DNA of 64,000 nt from Gymnogyps californianus (Eukaryota > Chordata > Aves > Accipitriformes > Cathartidae): contig NC_059483.1 of the NCBI RefSeq assembly GCF_018139145.2, positions 1,923,001-1,987,000 of the forward strand, written 5' to 3'. A model generated the notes under the pieces. That model was given only the letters and a program-made list of their open reading frames with translations. It was not told the DNA's origin and did not search any database. Below, piece by piece: positions 1-11,700 of this stretch (its first letter is position 1; each line of letters begins with the position of its first letter). The translations under genes were made by a program, and so were the position numbers.

Positions 1-2386
1 CATGTGCACACTGTCTTTTTACAAGACATAGCTTACTATGATCAAAATACCATAACCACAGTGGCATCTTCCAGATTGCAAAGAGAACTCTTTACTCTGA
101 CATATTTGCAATATCACATTATAAAGACTTATAAAATATCTGCATTTATATTGGACATCAGAAAATTGCTGTTGAAAACTAGGGAGAAAAAATGGGATGG
201 AAGTAATTTTACCTGTGCAAAATTAAGGTGGAATTATAAACCAGATACATTTACTCCACTATTTATAAATGCAGACATACATCTCGGGGGTTTTGTGCAT
301 AATATAAGGCATGCTTAAAACTTGGCCATCAAATTACAGTGTTTTGCTGCCTTTCTGTGGGGCAGTGTAGGGAATAAAGACACGCTTTGTCTTCATATGA
401 GCTGTGAAACAGCTCTGTACTTTAATGGCTCTTCGCTATCTGGTCTGAGCAAAGGGGTTAAAGCAACTCTGCTTTTTTAGGTCTAAGTGCATTTTCACTA
501 CAGCATGTTTGTGATACCCTTCGCTCCCTCTTAGCTTCCCTGGTAAAAGCTCTCCGTTTCCCTCATTACTTCAGAATACGTGACCATTTTATTCTTGTTT
601 CCCAGCCAGGTGTTCTTTTGGCAGGGGCTTCCTAACTATTCTCATGGTATTCTCAGGCTACACTCCTGTTCGAAGTCAAGGGAAGCTTCGAGCCATGAAG
701 ACCAGGCTTATGAAGTTTTTATCAGCCAACATAAATCCAGTGATGATGCCTGTACTTGCCACGTTTTCAGACCTGTCCGAAAGTGAATTTGAATTTTCCA
801 AGTCTTTTTTTTTTTTTTTTTTAACATATGCAAATATTCAAGGGTACCGCAACAGTCAACTGCAGCTCTACATTTTGGATGCTTCAAACTAAACTCAGTT
901 TATGATTGATATCTGAACTTCTGGTGCTTGCTTACGGCCAGCTTTCCATCTCCTCTCTCTTCACATCCCACCCCTCGGTCTCCTGGGCATCCCAAGTGCG
1001 CTTTGAGAAACGAGTCACCGTTACTTGTGCACATTTCACGTCTTTTTGAAGACCCACCGATGTGAATACTAGCACATGCACCGCTGTACACTAGCACCAC
1101 TGCTGTGCTGATATTACACGTTTTTTTAGGTTACTATTATGCCTTTGAATTAAATTGTACAACTTTCAATAGCAATAACAACCACCAACCAGAGCGAAGA
1201 GAATACTTTGTGACAGAAATCAAAAGTGCGCTTGTTGCAAATGTAACACACAGATGGAAAAATAAAACCAAGCATCTCTCCATCCCTTCTTCCCCCTCCC
1301 CTCCAATACAGTAGATTTCATTTTGGCTGTGATATAAAGCCCCGCAGAAGGAGCAGAAGGATTTTCACTGACCTCTGGAGCCTGCGCATCCTCCGGCTCT
1401 GCCGGGTGGGCGGAGGGGAGCTGTAAATTCTCTCTTCAGGCCACTTGGCAGAACTAATCTCTTTTAATCTGCTCTCTTTTATGGCATCTCTTCAGTCTGA
1501 CAAAACTCCGATTTATTGACTGTCAGGAAAGACCAGGAGGCCTATACCTTTCTTTAGTAGTTCACTTTCTTCAGCGGTGTTGAGTGGCAAGGGAGTGAAT
1601 TTAAAGGAAGTCTTTCACTTGCTTAAGCCTAATAGAGTTGCATAGTGATACATCAATAGATAGTATTATTTTAAAGCGAGAACAAATTTACATATTTGAC
1701 AAATTAATGAAAAATTAGGACCTTCTGTTTCCTTCAAGTGATACTCATCTTCCTATAAGCAAATGAGAGCATGGCATGGAAGAGAACAGCTGGAAATACA
1801 TAATTTTCATAGCGAGGTCATCAGGTGTTTGGCCACCAGCACCAGTGAGCCCCATGGCAGACCTGAGGACAGCACTGCCCTGCCTGTATTGCTTCGTTTT
1901 CTATAAAACTTATTAGAATTATTCCTGTGTGACCTAGGTTTAGCACCCTCCCCTATTTTCAGGGTGAAAAAAAGAGACATCATCGCAGGGCTTTGTGACA
2001 GTTTAACTGATTAGTCCCATGGCTCCGACTTTATTGATTCCCTCCCCAGCGTGATCGCTTGGGAAGAAGTGTATGCATTTGTGAAGCAGTTGGACTTAGA
2101 GATGGAAAAGAGAAAAGGGTCTTGAAGATTCATAGGATAAAAATAATTACCTTTGATTCTGAAAATCTATTTCTTTTGTTACCCAATCTGGCAAGACTAC
2201 ATCAAACTAATTAGTTAAGGAAAATATTATTTATACAAGATTAGTACTTAAATGCCTTCAATAAGTATTCATTGGCATAATATTGTGAACGGCAATAGTT
2301 AAATATTAACTGTTTTGGCACAAACAGATCAGAAAAATAACGACAGCTATCCTGACTTCACAGGTCACAACTAATTTGCCACCAGA
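1..2386. other. no gene recognised
   Basis: AT-rich sequence. Every reading frame is broken within about 105 codons, and no translated frame resembles a known domain. It holds only the T18 run listed separately. Probably intergenic or intronic. Confidence 0.6.
805..822 (+). repeat. T18 homopolymer
   Basis: Eighteen thymines. No flanking retroposed unit was recognised. Confidence 0.95.
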
Positions 2387-2500
2387 CCAAGTGATTCACC
2401 CAAGGTCACACAGACAGTCTGGAGCAGGAGCACAAACTGAGCACCAATATTTTACATACCGATTCAGTGCTTTAACCACCAGCTCATCCTTCCTCTCCTA
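2387..2500 (-). mobile_element. MIR-like (CORE-SINE) relic
   Basis: Reads like the reverse complement of a MIR SINE: a GTGATTCACCCAAGGTCACACAG core, then a GGAGCAGGAGC segment, and a TTCAGTGCTTTAACCACCAG end corresponding to the MIR 5' region. Divergence is high, as expected for this amniote-wide family whose activity predates birds. The call is from memory of the consensus, not from an alignment. Confidence 0.75.
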
Positions 2501-5500
2501 ATTCCCCGAACCTATTCTATCAGAGTCATCACAGGACAGAAGTTGGAATTTAAATGCAGTTACATACCACGTTTACCATCTCACCTCAAAGGATTTAATT
2601 GAATTAATCTGAATCAAGTCATTGACATGCATACAAATATTTGCAGAACTGGTCCCTGAATGACAAATATTTTAAAACACATATCCTGCAAGGGGAAAAA
2701 CGTTTGGACCACTCTTTTCTGCTACGTGTATATGTTGCATCCATAAATCGTAAACATAAGGTAAAACTACTGCAAAGCCTCGATGGAGCTTGGAGTCGAA
2801 AACGATCTGTTTTGGTCTGCTGGTTTGAAAATGGTTTTCTTGATGAAACTCATGAGTCCACTGGAGACTGAGACACAGATGGATGAGCTGAGCATATGAT
2901 AAACCTGCTGCATGAGTTTATAGTTAATTGCCCATCATCTTTTTTGTCTCACCATAAAAAATTTCACGCCCACCTTGCACAGTAAAGGTAACCTGAGTGT
3001 CATAAACCATTTGTCTCCTGTGCTTTCTTTGCTGCATTATCCGATCGGTCTTGTTGTTAGAGTGCTGTTGAGACAAGACAAATTTGCTAAGCCTTTTTAC
3101 AGATGAAGCACACTGCATCTTTTATCAAATGATCTCCATTCTGTAATGAGAAGAAACACCTTCCAGAGTCATTTGCATACTAATATCTTTATTTCTAAAA
3201 CAATAAGCAGCCTGTAACTCACGGAGCCGTTAGTCAGAACAGAGCAATTTCATTTACATGAGCAAAGTGCTGAGTGCTCGCAAAGAAACCATGCCCCTTA
3301 CCACGGACATGGAGGGTACCTTGTGCTCAGCAGAAAGAGGGGCTGAGGGGTCCGATCTAAGAAACATTAAATGGGTGGGGAGTCCGTAAGAGAAGCATCA
3401 CTGTCCTCCCCCCCGCCTTCCCAGCTCCTGTTGGGAAACCAGCTCCTACCTCCTGCAGGAAAGAGGGTGCAAGGCTGGTAGTTCAGCTGCAGGACAAGAG
3501 GGCTCGAAAACAGGAGCTGATACCACAGATACCATCAGTGCTTCTCAGATGTGTTTATCACTGGTACTTTTCTCTCTCTCTTCTTTTTTATTACTACTTG
3601 GGGACAAAATATTGCAGAAACAGGTCATTTCAGGGCAGTACAGTAGTCTTACTCTGAGGAACAAGACAAGAGACTGTCTAACTACCACACTTCTAAATCT
3701 GCTTTCAAAAAATCTACTGTTTTGCTCGGATGCCACAATACAGAAAGGCTCTTCTTCCCTGCGACAGCTCAAAGGCAAACGGTGTCAGTCTGCTGGGGCA
3801 TCGAGTCTCCTGCCTTCCAACGTCTCTGCTCATCTGAGCTGAGTCTGGTGGGCATCATCCATTAAACAAGGGGAAAAGAAAAAAAGTCTTCCTTGCACTG
3901 AGTCACTTCAAAGAAAATTGAAACCTTTTTTCGATCCTAGTGGTGTTGCCTAACTGGCCATCTAGAACTAGCCAAAACATTTAGTGATGTCAGAGCTTCC
4001 CCAGAAAAGAGCTTTTCTTCAGCAATCAGATACTTTAAGTAGGAATAAGCAAAGTAAGTCTAATGGGCAGTTAAAGGAATTAGCCCCAATTTCCCTGGTG
4101 TGCTTTACAGTTCACGGCCCTGATTTACAGAACTTAAATCTTTGGCAAATAGATTTTCCCTGTTCCTCTCACGGCACCGATTCACTTACCCTTTCCACGG
4201 CTCCCCTTCTAGTACCAGCAGAAAGGAGAGGAGCTGCCAACACAGTGCTCATTGCTCTTGAAAAGCTTCTGGAAACCAGGAGGACTCTGCTGAACATCTA
4301 ATTTTAGAGTTTGCTGAATATAAGCAGAAATGTCTTATAGAAGAGGAACAAACTCTTCCAACAGTCACTGTGTAGCCTACGCTGAGACGTTAACGACAAC
4401 ACCGGTAATTGAAGTGAGGGTCTATATTTATTAATCTAAGTGGGTGACTATTGTAAGCACTTGAGAAGTGATGAAATGGCTAAAAATAGTCCTCTATCGA
4501 AATAAGGTCTAGAACTGAAATAATCTTGTTAGCATTAGGAAACATTGCTCTCTTACAGGTTCCTGTGAAAGTGCGTTGCAGATGACCATTTTTCCCCATC
4601 AAAGCAAGAGGGGCCATTCCACATTATGCATGTTTCCTTCTGACTGTATTACAACAAACATTAAATGGAAGGTGTTTTTTCCCATATCTTTCAAAAGGCT
4701 GCCACCATATGGGGGATTTGTTTCAATACAAGGATCAGGTTTGGTTTTTGCAAATAGATCTTACCGTAGCATCAGCTCCATCTCTGAAAGGAGACTGGGC
4801 TCCAGGTCAGCCAAGGAGCTGTGGTACCGCACGAGGAATAATGACACAGAAATAGCTCCCTACCATGAAGGGCTTAGGGCTGTAATTACCTTCCTTTTTA
4901 AAAATCTGTACTTACTGCAAAATGTGTATTTTATCCATTTGTGTAACTGCTCTGTGTATTTTGAACTGTATAATTTAAATTCTGCTGCATTGTGGCTAAA
5001 ACTACCAACTTTCCCTCTACATACTTTGAAGAGCTGTTGTCACTGACTGACTTACATTTTCTCATCTTGCCACCTTAAAAACTTGAACATCCATAATGCT
5101 TGTCTACCTCTTTTCACAGCAAAGTACTTTTTCTCTCACACATCTTTTTAGCAGTGATGTTGCAATGAGCGTGAGTTATTTTATGGGTATCCTTATGGAA
5201 GCCAGTAATGTTCATGGCATCAGGAAGAGCAGTCCAGCCCCACGCTCAACGCATTGCTGGAAGAGAATACGCAGATAGTAGCCCATGATGCTAGATGGGT
5301 TCCTCCCCGTTGGATCCCTGTCGGGATGCTGCCGGGTACATAGATGAGTTTCTGACAAAGTCTGTTCTGTCACACTCCTTCAGCAAGCACAAAACCTCAC
5401 CGTACTGTTCACCAACATCTTGAACATGAGAAATTAAAACACTCAGCTTAAAGTTGCACATAGAAATAAGTGTTCAAGTGTTTTTCTGACTAGTGACGCA

Positions 5501-8500
5501 GATCACTTACTTCCAAATGGCAGAAAGTCTGATTAAGATAAGACCAGAGCAGAGCAGAAATGCAAAATGGACTTTTCAGAAATGTGAAGTCATTAAAAAA
5601 ATTTTGTTCTGTGTTTTCATTCACTTCCTGACTTTAGCAGTAACCAGAAGAATGAAAATACAGACAAGCGAAACACTGAGCAGTGACCATGCCACAGAAT
5701 TTTTTACTTGCCTCGAATTTGAAGGCATATTTTGAACAGAATATTTTATAAGAAAACTTCCTCTACAGAAGTTTCATTCCACTGAATAACAGAACAGCAT
5801 TTTGGATAAGGTTCGGATAAGCTCCTGGGCCAAGTTCTGAACATTACAGATACTTGTAACTAATTCAGTTTTTCAGAAAAAAAGTACAAAAATCTTTCCC
5901 ACTTTTCTTCTTTTCTTTAAAAGGTGTATATACAAAGGGTTGGCTTCTAGATGTTAGGACATACAACTTAAATGGTGGACTTCAGCAAACTGACATCTTA
6001 TTATCCCTATGCCATAGTAGGGATTAAATACACATTACCAAAAAAAGTGTTAGACCTATACAAGGAAATAGGAAACAAGACAGCAAATCTTCATCTTCAC
6101 ACTGGCAAAGTTGTAAGAAAAGTTTAGAGTGGCATCATTACCTAAATAAAACTGTGTGTTAAAGCCATCAATTGGCTACAAAAAGAAAGCTATTTCATGG
6201 CTACATAAATACTTCTTTGCTGTTACTACAGAGCTGAGCAGGGAGCAATTTCTCGGTACAGCTACCAGCACCACACGGGCACCGAGAAGGTCGTGTCTGA
6301 GGAGCGCTGCCAGCACTGCTGGGTGCGACTCCATCCCAATCTGTAGGAGCTGTGACCATTTCTAAAGGTGTTTTACCATGAAGTTGCACAGAGAAAATCC
6401 GCTGTGAACTCAGTATGAGGTGGAACGTGCTACGAGCTGACATAACTGCAAGATTATATTGCAGGAGTGGCCATCCACTTGCTGCGTGATAAATACCCCG
6501 TGCACAATTAACTCCCCCGTGCAGCTCTTACCGAGCATCGCAGGAATTTTTTTCAGAAGCCAGGAAGATGAAAGTAGTGGTAATGAAGAAAATAATACGG
6601 TTTGCTATGCAAACGTCATCTTGCACCTACCTGACTTGTGTAGCTGTGGACATGAAACGGAAAGTATATGCTCACCTGCCCAACAGGGTATGTGAGGATG
6701 ACTGGAATCTGGATGAGTGGCACTGCATTTTCAGTCAGTGGACAAGCAAAGGGTGAGTAGTGAAAGCTCTTACTCTGCAGCCCTGTGGGAATAAACGTCA
6801 ACCAAAGTAAGATACAAGTTTTTTCTGGATTTCTATTGGAATTAAGAATTAAACTAAAGAAAATGAGAGAAGGTGAAATGAGGGAAGCATGAAGCCTTTC
6901 CTTGCATCAGAATTTCGCCACAAGATCCGACACTATTATACACCAGAGCAGCTCTGTTGATAATCCTGCGGTCACATCGGATTACATCAACTGAAGAACT
7001 AACCCTAAAACTGTACATGAATTTGATAAATAAAGGTAATTCTTCATCTCTCAGTGGAACTGATCAAGCCAGAGGTTCTTCCTATCAAGTTACAAATGTT
7101 ATCTAAAGATCAAGTTCCAATCTAACATGAGTGTTTGTTCAACAAAATACTGTAGTACCTGCAGACGGAGGGTAAACAGAGTAAGAACTTTCAAATAATA
7201 CTATTCTTAAACTTCATTCTTCTTGCAGACACATTTTCAAAGGACAAATAGAGACAGATTACGTGCTTTGCATGGAATATCAAAGCAATGTCCTGACCAC
7301 TCTCCCGGTTCACCCTCTAATGCACACGTTCCCTTTGCCTGACACAGAGATGTAAATAGTCCAGCACTGACTCACTGAAGAATGTGCAACTCTGTAGATC
7401 CACTTCCATTAAAAAATTCTGATTTACCCAAGACTTTATTTTACTGTTTGCGTGGCTCAAAGATACCAGCTACTGCATCCGCGTGGATTTGAAACGCAGG
7501 AAGGGCAATACAGGCAGGATGTGAAAACAGAGCTCAGAGGAGGAAATTTCTGCCCCATCTGTGCTGGATCCTCAGCTGGATGTGCTGTGGAGAGGGGAGG
7601 TGTGCAGCGTGTGACCGGCTCCCTCCGCACCGGGCAGCCATGCCCTCCAGCGATGCTCTCCAGCTGGAGCCGTGGCCTCCTGACCACCCGGTGGTCCACC
7701 CCTGTTGGCTGAAGTCAAGAGGAGTCAGTGAGGCTGGAATGATTTTGGGACTGGATGCTGTGGCTGGTGTTGCCTAGTATCAATCTAAAGAGCTCATGTA
7801 CACAAAGTAATACTGGAATTACACTGTGTTTAGAGCAAGGCTGAGCACCCAGGTTCAGCACACTCCCTGATCTCCAGCAGAAACCAACTTGCCGCTTCCA
7901 AACGGGATGTGGAAGTGCTACAACCCTTGCTTTGTCCAGTTATCTACAGAGCACCGCTGAAGCCCGAAACTGGAGTTGTCCACCTGAAAAGGGTTGTTTC
8001 CAGGCTTATTTGCCCTTCAGAACATACATCTCTATGTCTGTGCAGAACAAATATCGGAGTCTGGGGCTCTGTGCATCTCTGCTGTTTGCAGAGCATTGCT
8101 TTGTAACAAGAATTGCCAGATTGCATCAAGCCAAAAGTCTAAATAATCCAGGCTCTGGCAGTGTCTAGGCACTAATACATTTTCAAAGCAAGAATCCATA
8201 AAGTTTTTTGATACAGATACCACCCTCTATATAGAGGAATTTATGAGGAAGCACAGCCTTTGAGAATCAAATTTCCTCTTCTTTATTGTTGTCCAAAAGA
8301 GTCACTACAATTTTCAGATAATGATTAGGAAGATAGAGTTTGAACCAGGAACATATAGAGCTATGGGAATTGGCTTCACAGGTGAGAAAAAAAAAGTAGG
8401 CTCACATCTTCCCTGGGTCAATCACAGAGCTACTCAGGATACAGAGTGAGCACAGCATCACCAGAATAAAAATGATGGCTTACCCTAAAAGATTAATTTC

Positions 8501-8630
8501 TTGTGCCATAAGTATAAGAATGGGAAAGTACTTTTTCCTGGCCTTTTTGTTTGCCTAGAATGCTGTTGGAAATAAGGTATTGTTGATCTTATTAGGGATC
8601 CCTCTATCTTAAATACTTTAAACACATATA
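2501..8630. other. no gene recognised; two weak exon-like segments
   Basis: Mostly AT-rich non-coding sequence. The largest frame (plus, 4576-5046, 156 codons) is not recognised. On the minus strand two splice-bounded segments (4765-4859 and 4190-4268) have matching phase and are described in the findings. GC-richer stretches at 6240-6320 and 7460-7700 have overlapping frames on both strands, which argues against coding. Confidence 0.55.
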
Positions 8631-8720
8631 GGACCAGATGTTTATCTAATTATATAACAAAGCATATCCTGTACACTTCAATGGATCTATATTGATCCAT
8701 ACTGCTGAGAATCTGGCCTA
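8631..8720. mobile_element. palindromic MITE-like relic
   Basis: The ends are near inverted repeats (AGGACCAGAT on the left, ATCTGGCCT on the right). The centre carries CACTTCAATGGATC, resembling the centre of a short palindromic element common in turtles, crocodilians and birds, typified by GACTTCAATGGAGT. Old and diverged; the family name is not assigned. Confidence 0.45.
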
Positions 8721-11700
8721 TAGATTTTAAGTTAGTCTTCCTCTGGCCCAGGGGGTGCTTTCAATTCTTTTATCCTAATAAGCCTTTTAGAAGGGCTTGA
8801 CATCTATACCCCCCAGCCCCTTCTCCATATATAAGAAAATCGGTATTTCCACACTTGACTGTTTATGGTCAAAGGAAAGCGCCACCGTTGCAGGGTGGGG
8901 TGTGTGTCTGTTTGTATTTATCTGATTTTATTTTAAACATTTCATGCATTAATAATGGAGAACTTGAACAGAAACCCCTAGGATCAATAGCCAGACTTAG
9001 CCCCCAGGGTGGAAAGTGACCCCTCTACTGGATTTACAGCTAGGATGACAAGATAGTATTTGAAGGATGGAATAAATCTTGGTGACATCTCTGCAGAGAA
9101 AATAGGTGAACTAGTATAGCCAAAGATAAAAAAACCTCACAAATTTCAGAGCAAAATAACAACCATTAAAAACAGAAATGTTAATTTCTTATTACAGATG
9201 AGATGTCATTAAATTATAAATCAAGATTTCACAAAAATTTGGCCAGGTAGTCTATATTCATAAGACACCATTCCCTCCGGTTCCTGCTATGAAATGGCAT
9301 GAGTGTGTAATGTCAGCTCATCACATAATGCATACTGGTTTTAAAGAGATTAAATTCTGCAGCCCTTTTCTTTGAGTATTGAGAACAGTTAAAGAGAAAG
9401 GGAAAACAATTTCGAAGACGGACAGTTCGTCTACTTCAGTCACGCAGTGCTCCACCACTGCCACCCAATGCACTCAGTGAAACCCTGCCTCCCGTTTTGA
9501 ATGCCTGATTTGTTAAATTTTTGTATGCCTTTAATAAAAAAAGAAAAAAATCAAACCAAATGTCTATTAAAACATGCCCAAACTGCTTTGAAAGTGTCAG
9601 GTGTCTTGTAACAACTCATATACTTACTTTTAAGACCATACAGCAGTCACCGCAGAGGAACGGGTACACACACCACCATTTTCAGGCAGCGTTTTTGGCA
9701 GTCAATAGCACTAAGAAAAGAAAGATGAAAACTGTCTTCAGCAAAAGCTTCAGTTCTGACATTGATTTAGTAATTTATCCATAAGCATCTTATATAACAG
9801 AATAAAAAAAAACAAACATTTATCCAATTAATCAATGATAATGAAATAATTAGACAAGAACACGGCCCCGCTCTGCCTTGGGCAATTTCTGCCTTCCTGT
9901 AATTCTGTCACATAAACCTGTACAATTCTGTTCGTAACAGGAGAGCTCTCATTCAGCATGTAAACAGGCAACCTGCTCGGCCCTTTCAAATATTAGGTAG
10001 GGGCATCGCTGCACAGCTCAGAGGCTAGCATTTTCATTTTATTTCTATAGTGCCACTGGATTTTACTAACAATGATATTCCGATCTGAGATTTTATTTGC
10101 CTCATAAATTCAGAGTCTTCTTTATTAGCTGATATGGAGCTTGTGAGGACTCCTACTCTAGAATAGCTGAAGTCAATAAAAGCAATAAATTAAATGTACT
10201 TGGCCCATTTTTCCTTGGTCTGGCTCTACCAGTTCCCTTGAAATCCTGACACCATTGGAACGCACTGCTAATGCCCTCCACTACATCAGGGCAGTTGAAA
10301 AAGGAAAAGAAAACAAGTAAGAGAGGTATTACTTAGCCACAAGAAATTACCTAAGTGTGCACAGCTCCATCCTGAATTCCAGCAACTTGAAAACAGAACT
10401 GCAACGTATTTTGGCTGCAAAATATTGTGGCGTCTGTTGCCTCATACACATGAACGAGGATTTTACCTGGCCATAGACCATATCTCTTGACATCAAGAAA
10501 ACTGAAAAGGTAAAGAGTGAAAGAAAAAGCCATTACACCGAAAATTTTATCATTAGCAACAACAGGTATAAAAAAAACGTAGTAAACAATTGCTTGCCAT
10601 GTTCCCCTTACATGGCCCCAGGAACTGGCAAAACATTCTGTACGTTGTCGATTGCTGCAAAGCAACTGGAGCTTAAATGAATTTTTATCTTTAGTAAGTG
10701 TTTATTTCACTCCCCATAAAGTAAAATGCACCACAGTTTAGAAATAATGTATTCACAGCACTGAGTATTATGGTGAACCCATTATTTTTATTGCTTGCTG
10801 TGTAAAGAATACTTCATATTTAGGTAACAGTGGTGTTACGAAATAAATAAGCAGGTAGGATGCTGCATAAAAAAGCCTAGGTGCAAAATACGCATACAAT
10901 TATGTGCCTAAGCAACATAGAAATACATCGTAACTGCTCACAGAAGTTTTATAACTGTGAGAATAATCACTTACTTGCATGTGCAATTACTCCAATTGCA
11001 TATGCAATTACATCAATTGTCCAATTACATCGACTGTTTTTCCAATGAGCTAAAAGAAAAAAAATTACATATTTCTCTCTGCTGTAATAAAAATGCAATT
11101 TGCATACACAGAAAAAAAGGATTTCTGTTTTCTGGGATATGAAATTAGACTACCTTGGGGTATTGTGCTTTTCTGTTCTTGAATGAAGTATAAGAGTTTC
11201 TGTGGTATAAAAAAAAAGGTTGGGGCTGGTTTAAAGCCTGGGACTTCGCACTAATATGTTTACTGTACAGTATTCCATTGTCATCAGAGAAATTATTTTA
11301 TATTTACAATTAAGAAGATATAGTCTTGGGACACCAGATTTTTGAAAGCATTCTTTTTCTCTATAATGACTTAGATCATTAGGAATCACATTTATTTCAT
11401 TTCTCAGAAATGTGCAAATAAATGAAGAATATAAATTCCAATCTAGAATTATATTTCCAGAATTACCTAACATCTGCTGTTTCTAATAGCTCAACAGGTG
11501 GTAGGAAATCCCTTAAACTACTCATCTGCAATTTAGACTTGTTAAATTATTGCATCTTCATAAGAAAAATATAAAAACGGTACCCTGGATTTTTCCAGTG
11601 TACAGAGCATTTCCAGCATTTTCAGGTTTTATTTCCTCAGTTTAGAAATAAGAAGTTTTGCTTACTTCCTTCACTGCTACCACAAAAAGACTGTGCACTT

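Noticed and set aside
4576..5046. 156-codon plus-strand open frame
   Set aside because: No recognisable domain or splice structure, and close to the length expected by chance for this window size and base composition.
6536..6756. Exon-like plus-strand segment after TTTTTTTCAG with donor-like GTATGT and GTGAGT sites
   Set aside because: The two candidate donors require different frames, and neither peptide is recognisable.
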